DNA from: an uncultured Clostridia bacterium
GTDB lineage: Bacteria > Bacillota > Clostridia > Christensenellales > CAG-314
Assembly: GCA_934203075.1 (NCBI GenBank)
Contig: CAKPYT010000017.1
Span: 1-40,946 of the forward strand
Direction of reading: 5' to 3'
DNA length: 40,946 nucleotides
The notes below the pieces were generated by a model. It had not been told where the DNA came from and searched no databases. It was given only the letters and a program-made list of their open reading frames with translations. Position 1 is the first letter of the stretch. Every line of letters begins with the position of its first letter. The position numbers and the translations under genes were made by a program. Shown one piece after another: positions 7,967 through 16,336 of the stretch.

Positions 7967-7995
7967 AGTGTAGCATTTCGCCACAGGATTGTAAA
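7967..7995 (-). promoter_or_regulatory. Promoter of the pyrR operon
   Basis: TTTACA and TACACT are separated by 17 bases on the minus strand (5/6 and 4/6 matches). The expected transcript start lies near 7960, giving a leader of about 95 bases that contains the PyrR loop and terminator. The promoter begins just after the end of the rluD-type gene, so the pyr unit can be transcribed independently of the upstream operon. Confidence 0.75.
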
Positions 7996-7998
7996 GAC

Positions 7999-8907
7999 CT
8001 ACCGCAAACTTTTCAATACTTTTTCGAAATAGTCCGGCAGAGGGGCTTCGAACGAAAGCAACTCGCCCGTAGTGGGTTGACGAAAGGAAATACGCTTGCT
8101 GTGCAGCAATTGTCCGTTCAATTTGAATTTTTGTTTTTGGTATCCGTAGACATCGTCCCCCACGACAGGATGCCCTAAATACCTGGCATGCACGCGAATC
8201 TGATGCGTTCGACCCGTTTTTAACTCGAACTCGCACAGCGTGTACTCCGCATAGCGCTTCAGAACGCGATAAAGCGAAACGGCTTGTTTGCCCCCTTCCA
8301 CGACGGCCATCTTCTTGCGGTCGGAAGGGCTTCTGGCAATCGGGGCGTCTACCGTGCCCGCATCCGACTTCAGAATGCCTTCCAGCAGAGCCCAATACAC
8401 CCGTTTACACTGCTTGGTGGCAATCTGCTCTGCCAAAGAACGATGCGCCAAATCGTTTTTTGCCACCAGCATCAGACCGCTGGTGTTTTTATCCAGCCGA
8501 TGCACGATGCCGGGACGCAACACGCCGTTGATTCCGCTTAAATCTTTTACCCGAAACAGCAATGCGTTTACCAACGTTCCGGAATATACTCCGTTTGCGG
8601 GATGCACCGTGAGCCCCTGCTGTTTGTTGACGACCAGCAAATCCGCATCCTCGTAGACGATATCCAGCGGGATGGGTTCTGCCGGGATGCACAACGGCAC
8701 CGGTTCCGGCGGACACACGATAACGACGTCCTCTTCCGTTACTTCTTTCGATGCTTTTGCCTGTTTGCCGTTCAGCGTTACGCTGCCCTGTGCAATCAGC
8801 CGCTGCAGATGCGAACGGGTTAATTCCGGCAGGTTGGCCGCACAAAACACGTCCAGCCGCTGCCCTTGTGAAAATTCGTCCACCGTCAGTTCTATTTTTT
8901 CACTCAC
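7999..8907 (-). CDS. RluD-family 23S rRNA pseudouridine synthase
   Basis: Isomerises specific uridines in large-subunit rRNA. The 302-residue protein has an N-terminal S4 RNA-binding domain (residues about 14-70) and a catalytic domain with the signature HRLDKNTSGLMLVAK, whose Asp is the nucleophile. It sits between lspA and pyrR exactly as ylyB does in Bacillus subtilis. Translation starts at a GTG at 8907 that overlaps the lspA stop by 8 bases, with no strong ribosome binding site, so coupling to lspA is likely. The exact uridine target cannot be read from the sequence. Confidence 0.93.
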   Translation of the reverse strand: MSEKIELTVDEFSQGQRLDVFCAANLPELTRSHLQRLIAQGSVTLNGKQAKASKEVTEEDVVIVCPPEPVPLCIPAEPIPLDIVYEDADLLVVNKQQGLTVHPANGVYSGTLVNALLFRVKDLSGINGVLRPGIVHRLDKNTSGLMLVAKNDLAHRSLAEQIATKQCKRVYWALLEGILKSDAGTVDAPIARSPSDRKKMAVVEGGKQAVSLYRVLKRYAEYTLCEFELKTGRTHQIRVHARYLGHPVVGDDVYGYQKQKFKLNGQLLHSKRISFRQPTTGELLSFEAPLPDYFEKVLKSLR

Positions 8908-9412
8908 TCTCGTTTTCCTTTTTCTCTTTTTTTGAACGAATCAGCGCATCCGGCCCGAGGAACAGCAGTTCCAGCAGGAACAAACCCATGCCGATGGTTA
9001 AAAAGCAATCGGCAACGTTAAACGTAGCAAACCAATCCACCGCGATAAAATCCCGCACGCCGCCGTTAAAAAAACCGGTGCCGAGAAGCGCACGATCGAT
9101 GGCGTTGCCGATGGTTCCACCGATGATCATAGACAAACTGACGCAGGCCAGCGCAGACTTTTTTAAGCTGGAAATCAGCCACCACACAAACAGCGGGAGG
9201 CCGACGATCGTTACGATAAAAAACATAACGTTGTTTCCGCTTTGCATACTGAATGCCCCGCCGTAGTTGATGGTTAACCGGAAGGACAGCCAGGAGAAGA
9301 ACAAAGGGATGGAATGATCCGCCAATTCGCGTACCGCCCATACTTTGGTAATCTGATCCAAAACGACGGAACCGACTAAAATCGCGATGCTTAAAACGAT
9401 GTTCTTTTTCAT
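8900..9412 (-). CDS. lspA: Lipoprotein signal peptidase LspA (signal peptidase II)
   Basis: Membrane aspartyl protease that removes signal peptides from prolipoproteins. The 170-residue protein has four hydrophobic segments. Both catalytic aspartates are in their motifs: GNAIDR and FNVADCF. The start at 9412 (MKKNIVLSIA) has AGGAAA upstream; a longer frame beginning at 9457 would run through the upstream spacer and add a non-conserved polar tail. The C-terminus is rich in Lys and Glu. It lies 7 bases after sepF. Confidence 0.95.
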   Translation of the reverse strand: MKKNIVLSIAILVGSVVLDQITKVWAVRELADHSIPLFFSWLSFRLTINYGGAFSMQSGNNVMFFIVTIVGLPLFVWWLISSLKKSALACVSLSMIIGGTIGNAIDRALLGTGFFNGGVRDFIAVDWFATFNVADCFLTIGMGLFLLELLFLGPDALIRSKKEKKENESE

Positions 9413-9419
9413 ACTTTTC

Positions 9420-9710
9420 CTACCACGGCACCACGACTTCCACACCGTGAGGCACAAATAAAAATTCTTTTTCCGTCAGTTGCTTGACGTTTCCTTCCAG
9501 CGCATAGCTTGCGCCGCTTAAAAAATCGATAAACCGCTGCGTCAGTTCCGAAGTGGTCTGATCGAAGGAAACCCCGACCGGACGAGACGCCATCAGTAAA
9601 TCGATAGCGGTTTGAATATCCGAAAAAGCGGTAGGACGGAGGACCGTTACGTCCTCCAGCTGAACGACCGGTTTGGAAATACTTTTTGTTTTTTCCTTAT
9701 TCTTTCGCAT
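9420..9710 (-). CDS. sepF: SepF-family cell division protein
   Basis: SepF polymerises at midcell, binds FtsZ and anchors it to the membrane. Only the conserved C-terminal core is clearly present: the chain is 96 residues against about 150 in B. subtilis, and the N-terminus is a short basic stretch (MRKNKEKTK) in place of a recognisable amphipathic membrane-targeting helix. The core has VLRPTAFSDIQTAIDLL, RPVGVSFDQ, QRFIDFLSGASYALEG and FLFVPHGVEV. The ATG at 9710 is chosen because AAAGGAG is 10 bases away; the ATG at 9719 is too close to it. It overlaps the end of yggS, the usual order in Bacillota. Confidence 0.92.
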   Translation of the reverse strand: MRKNKEKTKSISKPVVQLEDVTVLRPTAFSDIQTAIDLLMASRPVGVSFDQTTSELTQRFIDFLSGASYALEGNVKQLTEKEFLFVPHGVEVVVPW

Positions 9711-10365
9711 GTGTTGCATTCTCCTTTGCGTATTCTCTTGCGCCGAACAGTGCGGACCCTAATCGTACCATCGTTGCGCCGTGTGCGATTGCCTTTTCGT
9801 AATCGCCGCTCATCCCCATGGAAAGCGTCCTGACGGACGGATACTTCTGTTGCGTCTGCAAAAATACGTCATGCGCTTTTTCGTAAAGCGCATCCTCCGC
9901 GCCGACGGGCAGCACCGTCATCAGCCCCGACAGGCGCAGCCGATCCATTTTTGAAATCTCCGCCAGAAGCGCGGGCAGTTCTGCCGCAAAAACGCCGCCC
10001 TTTGCAGGGTCTTCCGCAATGTTTACTTCCACGAAAACGTTGAGGCAAACATCGTGTTTTTCTGCCTGTTTCTGAATTTCTTTTGCGAGGGAAATCCGAT
10101 CCACCGACTGAATGCAGGAGACTTTATCGATCAGGTATTTTACTTTGTTGGTTTGCAGCCGACCGATGAAGTGCCACTCGACCCCTCGTACGGAAGGATA
10201 CTTTTGCAGCAATTCCTGCACTTTGTTCTCGCCTGCGATCGTTACGCCGTGCAAAGGTAAAGCGTTTACCGTTTCTGCCGGTTGCATTTTCGTTGCGGCA
10301 ACGAGCGTGATTCCCTCCCTGCCGTACTTCCGAAAAAAGTTTTGTAAAAAATCAATTTTTAACAT
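9697..10365 (-). CDS. yggS: YggS/YlmE-family pyridoxal phosphate homeostasis protein
   Basis: PLP-binding single-domain TIM-barrel protein involved in vitamin B6 and amino-acid homeostasis; no enzyme activity is established for the family. The 222-residue length is normal. The PLP lysine lies in LVAATKMQP near residue 26, and the family motifs ENKVQEL, WHFIGRLQTNKVKYL and LSMGMSGDYEKAIAHGATMVRLGSALFG are all present. The gene overlaps the ATP-grasp gene upstream by 14 bases and sepF downstream by 14 bases, so it is translated within a tight operon. Confidence 0.95.
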   Translation of the reverse strand: MLKIDFLQNFFRKYGREGITLVAATKMQPAETVNALPLHGVTIAGENKVQELLQKYPSVRGVEWHFIGRLQTNKVKYLIDKVSCIQSVDRISLAKEIQKQAEKHDVCLNVFVEVNIAEDPAKGGVFAAELPALLAEISKMDRLRLSGLMTVLPVGAEDALYEKAHDVFLQTQQKYPSVRTLSMGMSGDYEKAIAHGATMVRLGSALFGAREYAKENATHAKE

Positions 10366-11245
10366 ATGCGTCTTCCAGAATATAATCCACGTAGGCCTGC
10401 GCGACGTCTACGCCCGTACAGGTGCTGATGCCTTTGACGTAAGCGTTGGAATTGACTTCGCATACGACGTATCCGCCCCGGTAGGGCATAAAATCGATGC
10501 CGGCATAATCCAACCCGATACATTGCATCACCTTTTTCCCCAATTCCACGGCCTCCGGCGAAGGGACGAACTCCTCGCAAGCACCGCCCTGCTCCACATT
10601 GGCGCGGAAATCGGTTGTGTTGTAGCGATGCATGCAGGCAACGAGGCGATCCTTCAGAAAGACCATGCGCACGTCGCTGCCGGCACTTTCCGCAATGTAC
10701 TTTTGGTAGCAATGCGCAAGGCTGCCCATCTTTTTGCGAAGGTTTTGCAATTCCTCCCGGTTGTGAGCCAGATACACCTGGGCACCGAACGATCCGTTGG
10801 CGGCTTTGACCACAACGGGATAGCCGAACGCCTCCTCCACGCGATTCAGAAACGAGGCATCGTTTTCGCTTTTCAGGTTATAGTACACCACCGGCGAAAA
10901 GATGGTGGGAATCAGCGGAATGTTTTGCTCTGCCAAGACGGCATAAGTATAATTTTTGTCGTCGCACACGGCAAGCGCCTGCGAACGATTGTAAACACGG
11001 ACGCCCCACTTTTCCAGCAGGCGTGCCAGGTTCAGATCCTTATCCCAAAACAAAACGAAATCCGGACGGAAATAATTCGTCTTTTGTTCGATTTTGCCTT
11101 GTTCGTCCACACAAAACAGCAGTTCGTTGCTTTTCAGCACCAGAAGTTCGCAGCCGCACCGGCGAAAGCGTTCCTCAAAACGACGGACCAATTCCGTCGT
11201 GGACGGGCTGCAAAAATAACTGTTCCGTACCAGCCAGCCTTTCAT
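10352..11245 (-). CDS. RimK-type ATP-grasp ligase
   Basis: Probable carboxylate-amine ligase of the RimK/alpha-glutamate ligase group. The 297-residue chain has an N-terminal pre-ATP-grasp domain, then the ATP-grasp core: a DDKNYTYAVLAEQNIPLIPT segment, VVVKAANGSFGAQVYL (phosphate-binding loop, about residues 147-162), YQKYIAESAGSDVRMVFLKD, and a metal-binding end YAGIDFMPYRGGYVVCEVNSNA. The substrate is unknown; the family includes enzymes adding amino acids to ribosomal protein S6, cofactors or peptides. Its start overlaps the M28 peptidase stop by 4 bases (ATGA). The neighbouring exported peptidase could hint at peptide metabolism, but that is inference. Confidence 0.85.
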   Translation of the reverse strand: MKGWLVRNSYFCSPSTTELVRRFEERFRRCGCELLVLKSNELLFCVDEQGKIEQKTNYFRPDFVLFWDKDLNLARLLEKWGVRVYNRSQALAVCDDKNYTYAVLAEQNIPLIPTIFSPVVYYNLKSENDASFLNRVEEAFGYPVVVKAANGSFGAQVYLAHNREELQNLRKKMGSLAHCYQKYIAESAGSDVRMVFLKDRLVACMHRYNTTDFRANVEQGGACEEFVPSPEAVELGKKVMQCIGLDYAGIDFMPYRGGYVVCEVNSNAYVKGISTCTGVDVAQAYVDYILEDAYVKN

Positions 11246-12477
11246 TCGTCTTTGCCTCCGAACTCAAAGATATCCTCCGCATCCGGCTGTTTCATCCAGC
11301 CGCGCCTCGGCAAATCCGCACTGCCGAAATAGGAATCCTTTTTCAATTTGCGATAATACAGCCAGGCGAAAGCGGCTACGACCGCCACAAGCCCCAACGA
11401 GATTCCCGCGCGCCACAACGTGTTTCTCCAAAAATCCGGAATCATTTCGTCCCGTGCGTTTTCCGCCACGGTAAGGAACTCCTCACTTTGCAGTGCCGTC
11501 AGAACGGTGTTGCAAACCGTTTCCGTTTTGTACACGAACCCGATTCCGTAAAGAGCTTTTAACGTGTCGATCGTATCCTTCGGCGTGTGCATGACGGATT
11601 CCGCCACGGAAGACTCCACATAGCCGGCCAGGGAAGACTCCCAATTTCCACTGAAAAACGTCACTGCGGGGATTCCCGCCTTTTTGAAAGAAGAGTTGTC
11701 GCTCGCCTGCCCTACGTGGTAAAACAAGTTTCCGTCCAGCCCGTAGTAAGAATACGTCACGCGTTTGTTGGAAGGCGATTCCTTCACCACTCCCGTAGAC
11801 AAGCCGTGCGATGCCTGTGCGAAAAAGCGTTCGAAAGAGGTCGGCCGATCCTCCCCGTAGACATAGAGATACTCCCCGCAGGCAATCGTATCCAGATTGA
11901 TATAGAGAAGGATCCGATCCTTTTCCTGCTGCGAAAGTGCGGAAACGAAGCGTTCGCTTCCCAGCAGGCCGGCTTCTTCCGCATCGAAAAACGCAAACAC
12001 GACGTTAAAATCATACGTTTTTTCTACCGTTGTTTTGGCGATGCTAAGCAGCACCGCAATTCCGCTTGCGTTATCCAGAGCACCGGTACTTCCCGTTTCG
12101 GAGGCGTTATCGTAATGAGCCCCGATGACAACGGTACGTTTCGTTGCGTCGTAACGGTGCTTTACCGTCAGGTTGGTATAAGTCAGAGTTCCTCCGTTTT
12201 CGCTATAGCCGAAAAAAGAATCTTCCGAAAAATCTTCCGCTGCGTATCCGAACGAAATCATACGGTTTTTTAACCATTCTTTCGCCGACGCCGCACCGGC
12301 ACTGCCCGCTTGTCGCAACGGATTTGCTGTGACAAACGCTTCCAACTGGGTATACGTTTCGTATGCGTCGTACTCCGCCGGAGGAGACTGCTCCGTCGAA
12401 GCGGAAACGGGCAGGCAGACGCTGCAAAGCAATACGCCGATCCATAAAACGGCAATCCATAATCCTTTGTTTTTCAT
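11242..12477 (-). CDS. Membrane-anchored M28-family zinc metallopeptidase
   Basis: Predicted extracytoplasmic aminopeptidase of 411 residues. It starts with a signal sequence (residues 1 to about 26, VSA-S type cleavage) and ends with one transmembrane helix (about 362-384) followed by a basic cytoplasmic tail, so the catalytic domain faces outside. The dizinc ligands of M28 are visible: His and Asp in GAHYDN, Asp in GALDNASG, Glu-Glu in FDAEEAGLLG, Asp in INLDTIACG and His in VMHTPKDT. The start at 12477 has GGGGTG 5 bases upstream and begins the signal peptide; a longer frame to 12555 would lie inside the upstream gene. The physiological substrate is not predictable. Confidence 0.9.
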   Translation of the reverse strand: MKNKGLWIAVLWIGVLLCSVCLPVSASTEQSPPAEYDAYETYTQLEAFVTANPLRQAGSAGAASAKEWLKNRMISFGYAAEDFSEDSFFGYSENGGTLTYTNLTVKHRYDATKRTVVIGAHYDNASETGSTGALDNASGIAVLLSIAKTTVEKTYDFNVVFAFFDAEEAGLLGSERFVSALSQQEKDRILLYINLDTIACGEYLYVYGEDRPTSFERFFAQASHGLSTGVVKESPSNKRVTYSYYGLDGNLFYHVGQASDNSSFKKAGIPAVTFFSGNWESSLAGYVESSVAESVMHTPKDTIDTLKALYGIGFVYKTETVCNTVLTALQSEEFLTVAENARDEMIPDFWRNTLWRAGISLGLVAVVAAFAWLYYRKLKKDSYFGSADLPRRGWMKQPDAEDIFEFGGKDE

Positions 12478-12481
12478 CTTT

Positions 12482-13006
12482 TCACCCCACAAACGACGGC
12501 AATACCTGCAGCACGAAAAATACGGCGTATACCACCAGAAACACCCGGAACACAAAAGGTGCCGTTTTGCTGTTCAGATAGTATCTTTTCAGCAACGTAA
12601 AGAACAAAAACCCCATGCCGGCCGAAAGAACAATCGAAACCGGCAAAAACAGAAACGCCCGATACGTCGGCACCGTGACGCAGAGCCACAGAATGCCTTC
12701 CACCAGGTTACGCACGGTGTAACACGCGAAAAACAGCAAAGATGCTTCGCTCGCCGGAACGGTATACAAATTCACCAGTTTCAGCCCGATGCGGAACGCC
12801 AGCCTCCAGAAGATTTCCGTCAGAACGGCAGACAGCACCCCGATGAACAGAAACGTGTGCCAACCGTAAGGAACCTGCCAGGCGGCGGAAACGTAATTCA
12901 GAATACTGTCGATATTGACCAATTGTGCCAACGTGAACGAAAGATAAAATGCAACGCGCACGATCCAAACGGTCAAGCCGTAATTTTTCTTTAACTTTTC
13001 CAGCAT
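12482..13006 (-). CDS. Integral membrane protein of unknown function
   Basis: I do not recognise this 174-residue protein. It has about five hydrophobic segments (roughly residues 12-30, 50-66, 85-108, 115-140 and 150-170), separated by short basic loops. AGGAGG stands 5 bases before the ATG at 13006. It is packed between holA (8 bases upstream) and the M28 peptidase (4 bases downstream), so it is surely in the same transcript. Its direct association with an exported membrane-anchored peptidase may be functional. Confidence 0.85.
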   Translation of the reverse strand: MLEKLKKNYGLTVWIVRVAFYLSFTLAQLVNIDSILNYVSAAWQVPYGWHTFLFIGVLSAVLTEIFWRLAFRIGLKLVNLYTVPASEASLLFFACYTVRNLVEGILWLCVTVPTYRAFLFLPVSIVLSAGMGFLFFTLLKRYYLNSKTAPFVFRVFLVVYAVFFVLQVLPSFVG

Positions 13007-13014
13007 TTTGCCTC

Positions 13015-13998
13015 CTATGCGAGATGCAACAATTGCAAAACCAAAACGCGAAGGGCGTCCTCTGCACGCAGCCTTCCGCTTTTCAAATCAAAATCCGCCG
13101 CGGCACAAAGATCCAATGCCTTTTTCAGCGCAATCGGCTTGAAATTCTGTGCGGATTCCCGCGCTTTGACAATGGCGTAATCCTTCACCTTCAAAAACGA
13201 TCCCAATTCCTTTTGCGACAACTGCGACACGCTGACGTAAAACATGCGCCGGAAGGTACCGTAAACGGACCCGACAAGCATCGAAGCGTCCTGCCGATCC
13301 GCCAGGAGCGTTTCCACAATCTGCAAAGCGCGATCCGTCTGCTTCAGGGCAACGGCGTTTGCCAGATCGTATACCTGAAACTCCACGTCCCGATTGACCA
13401 GCAGATGCACGTCTTCCAACGTGATTTCCTCCCCCGTTTCGTACGCAATCAGTTTGCGTGTTTCCGAATCAATCCGGGACATGTCCCGCAAACAATACTC
13501 GCAAATCGTTTGCGCCGCAACAGCGGAAATGCGCTTCCCGGCCCTTTGACACACGGCCGAAATCCATTTGATCAGTATCGGCAGGTCGAGTTTACGGCAG
13601 TCCACTTCGACGGCCCCGCTTTCGAAAAGGGTTTTCAAAAACGGGCGCGCTCCGTCAAAACTCAGCACCAGCACCGTTTCTTTTACGGGATTGCGACAAT
13701 ACTCCTGCAATTTTTCCAGTGCCGCGGGATATTTTTCCAGCGGATAGTTTTTGACCGTAACCAACCGACGCGCATCCAGAAACGGAAGCACCCGGCATGC
13801 CGCGAGGATATCGTCAAAACGCGTTTCTTCTCCGTAGGAAACGGCGTTCAGCTCCTCAAAGGAGAAATTCAACTTTTTTCGAAGCGTTTCCAGGGCGGAA
13901 GCACGCAGATAGGCATCTTCTCCGTCGATGACGACGACGAAAAGACGATCCGACGCATTCAATTCGTTGAAATAAGACTTCCACTCCGAAAACTTCAT
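13015..13998 (-). CDS. holA: DNA polymerase III delta subunit HolA
   Basis: Clamp-loader subunit that opens the sliding clamp. The 327-residue length fits. The chain has the usual delta layout: an N-terminal AAA+-like domain without a functional P-loop (FVVVIDGEDAYLRASAL, LPFLDARRLVTVKNYPLEKY), a middle segment with ICEYCLRDMSRIDSETRKLIAY, and a C-terminal helical collar (VYDLANAVALKQTDRALQIV to the end). GAGGAG lies upstream of the ATG at 13998. It follows comEC by 11 bases, the normal comEC-holA order of Bacillota. Confidence 0.95.
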   Translation of the reverse strand: MKFSEWKSYFNELNASDRLFVVVIDGEDAYLRASALETLRKKLNFSFEELNAVSYGEETRFDDILAACRVLPFLDARRLVTVKNYPLEKYPAALEKLQEYCRNPVKETVLVLSFDGARPFLKTLFESGAVEVDCRKLDLPILIKWISAVCQRAGKRISAVAAQTICEYCLRDMSRIDSETRKLIAYETGEEITLEDVHLLVNRDVEFQVYDLANAVALKQTDRALQIVETLLADRQDASMLVGSVYGTFRRMFYVSVSQLSQKELGSFLKVKDYAIVKARESAQNFKPIALKKALDLCAAADFDLKSGRLRAEDALRVLVLQLLHLA

Positions 13999-14009
13999 AA
14001 GAATCTCCT

Positions 14010-16154
14010 CTACAGGTTATAGACTATCTTACCATTTTTTACGCATAAAGTAAAGTTCCCGATTCTGTTCACGTCATAGATTTGTGAATTTTTCGTTGCT
14101 TCCCGGGTAAAGACAGGCGTTTCTATGCCGAGCTTCCACAAATTTTGTGCCCCAGCGGTGCACCAAACCAAATGGCAGCCGCAGCTTTCCGCTTTGATTT
14201 GCTCCGCAAGGTTTTCATCTACCTGTTCCGCCAGAATCACGGAAAACGTTTCGTTTTGCAACATTACGGCAAACGGATTGCCGCCCGTGCGATGCATCTG
14301 CCAACCGCAGACAGTGTAGGACTGCGTTTCCTCCTCTATCTCTTTCAGCGGAGCAAACGAAGCATACAGCAAAGCATCGTCCCGATTGACAATCGGCGAA
14401 AAGAAAATCAATTCCTCAACGGAAAAATCGCTCAGCCGATGACACGTCCGCGCGGATAAGCCGTCCGCAATCAAAAAGAACGACGAAACACCATACGTTT
14501 GCAAAGCGTCTTTTAACCGTTCGGTTTTCTTTTCCGAAGAAAAATCGCACCGGACGATGACCCCCTGCGGGGAAAACAAGATCTGAAAGCCGGATTCGTC
14601 CAAAACGACGCCCTCTTTCGGAGTGGACGGAAACCATGCAAACAACGAACAGACGACAACGGCGACCGCCAACAGAACGGAAACCAGACGTTTTGTTTTT
14701 GCCGGAAATAAAAAGTACCCGCCGAATACCGCCAAAAGCAGCAGAAAGAACACGATCCCTACCCCGAAAGAGCGAAGAGGCAGGCAAGAAAGCGGACTTT
14801 GTGCCGCACACTGCGTCAGAAAACGCAACCCGCCAAGCAAAAGATCCATGGGCGGTGCCAGAAAACCAAACGCCAGAACGGCCCATCCGCCCAAAAACAA
14901 CACGGAAGAGAGCGGAATGGCAATCAGATTCGTAACCGTACCCACCAGTGAAACTTCGCCGAAAAAGTGCGCCAGAAACGGTAGCGTGCCGAGCGTGGCG
15001 GCAACCGTCGTGCCACAGGCGTTCCACACGCCCTGCATCGCCGGTTTTGCGTTACGAACCCGATACCCGAATCTCTTTTGAAAACAGCCGATGGAAAACA
15101 CTGCGGCGAAACTAAGGGAAAAACCGGCATCGAACAGATAAAACGGACGGACGCAAAGCAACAGCACCGCCGCAAAAGAAACGGAACTGAGCATATCGCG
15201 CGGCTCGCCGAGCATTCTGCCGCAATACAGCACCATCGTCATCCACACGGCACGCACGACGGAAGGCGAAAACCCCGTGAGATAGGCGTAAAACACGGCA
15301 ATCGCCCCGACCAGTCCCAACGAAAGCCATCGGTTGCACCGCACTCTTTTGAGTATCCAGAAGAAAAACGAAGTGACGAAACCGACGTGCAGCCCGCTGA
15401 CGGCAAACAAGTGAAGAATTCCTCCGCGCGTAAATGCCTCTTTGCAGGCCTCCGTCATTTCGGACTTATCCCCCAAAAGCAACGCCGTTACGACGGAAGC
15501 GTTCTCCCGTTCCAGCCTGCGGAACAGCCCCTCCTTTACTTCTGCGCGAAACCGCTCCGCAAGCGTCGGAGAACCTTCGCGGAACGAAAGGACGGAAGCA
15601 TTCTTCATTTCATACCGGAGGCGACTGCGATAGGCATACGCATCCACACCGTCCCGAAACAGAAACTTTCCGGTGAGGGTTCCGGAGACCGTTACCTCAT
15701 CCCCGCACTGCAATGCTTCGGAAAGAAGATTCGCTTCGCAATACACTTTTACCCTGCCGAACGTTTGCCTGCCATTGACGGAACAGCGGCGCAGCGTAAA
15801 AGAAACGCGCCCGTCGGACGTTTCGTAATCGTCGCAGACCGTACCGCATAGTTCCGCGGTTTCCCCATGGAGAGACGGTTCCGCCAACGCTACCCCCGCC
15901 GTCGCAACCAGAACGCCGACCAAAAAAGCGGCAACGAAAACAGAGGAGGCCAGGCGACTTTTACGCAAGAAAAGAAAGCAGGCTCCCCCGCTCAAGCAAA
16001 AAATCGGAACCAGTACCGCCAACTTGTACGCAACGGCAAAAATGCCTGCAACCATGCAGGCGAGAAACAACGGCAGCCACCGTGCATTACAAATGTTCCT
16101 TTTCTTTTGCGAGGGTTCGCTTCTTTCCCTCGCCCTCTTCCAAACGTTTCTCAT
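14010..16154 (-). CDS. comEC: ComEC/Rec2-family DNA uptake channel protein with degenerate C-terminal domain
   Basis: Forms the inner-membrane channel for single-stranded DNA in competent bacteria. Visible parts: three N-terminal membrane segments, an OB-fold-like extracellular domain (ETAELCGTVCDDYET to about residue 190), and the competence domain with LLLGDKSEMTEA, HLFAVSGLHVGF and TGFSPSVVRAVWM, with about eight transmembrane helices. The last 190 residues align with the metallo-beta-lactamase-like domain, but the HxHxDH-type metal motif and DVGQGD start are missing. I place the start at the ATG at 16154; GTG and TTG codons further upstream are possible, but a candidate -10 box at 16249-16254 leaves little room for the longest form. 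Whether it still supports transformation is uncertain; no other com genes are in the window. Confidence 0.9.
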   Translation of the reverse strand: MRNVWKRARERSEPSQKKRNICNARWLPLFLACMVAGIFAVAYKLAVLVPIFCLSGGACFLFLRKSRLASSVFVAAFLVGVLVATAGVALAEPSLHGETAELCGTVCDDYETSDGRVSFTLRRCSVNGRQTFGRVKVYCEANLLSEALQCGDEVTVSGTLTGKFLFRDGVDAYAYRSRLRYEMKNASVLSFREGSPTLAERFRAEVKEGLFRRLERENASVVTALLLGDKSEMTEACKEAFTRGGILHLFAVSGLHVGFVTSFFFWILKRVRCNRWLSLGLVGAIAVFYAYLTGFSPSVVRAVWMTMVLYCGRMLGEPRDMLSSVSFAAVLLLCVRPFYLFDAGFSLSFAAVFSIGCFQKRFGYRVRNAKPAMQGVWNACGTTVAATLGTLPFLAHFFGEVSLVGTVTNLIAIPLSSVLFLGGWAVLAFGFLAPPMDLLLGGLRFLTQCAAQSPLSCLPLRSFGVGIVFFLLLLAVFGGYFLFPAKTKRLVSVLLAVAVVVCSLFAWFPSTPKEGVVLDESGFQILFSPQGVIVRCDFSSEKKTERLKDALQTYGVSSFFLIADGLSARTCHRLSDFSVEELIFFSPIVNRDDALLYASFAPLKEIEEETQSYTVCGWQMHRTGGNPFAVMLQNETFSVILAEQVDENLAEQIKAESCGCHLVWCTAGAQNLWKLGIETPVFTREATKNSQIYDVNRIGNFTLCVKNGKIVYNL

Positions 16155-16248
16155 TTGTATCCGTTTTCCCCGCGTTTTCCCGGAAAAGCGTGACGAAAAG
16201 CGCAGGAACGTCACTCTTTTTCGTTTCAAAAATCGACTCTTTTGCAGT

Positions 16249-16277
16249 ATTATAAGGCTTTTTCAAAGAAAAATCCA
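16249..16277 (-). promoter_or_regulatory. Candidate promoter of the comEC-holA operon
   Basis: A perfect TATAAT lies 95 bases upstream of the comEC ATG on the minus strand, with a weak TGGATT (3/6) at 17-base spacing. No other good promoter was seen between yigZ and comEC. The long operon down to the rluD-type gene could be driven from here. Confidence 0.45.
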
Positions 16278-16336
16278 CCATAGGAGAAAAGAAACCGTAC
16301 TTTTTCATCAGCACGGTTCTCTGTTCTGTTTTTCTT

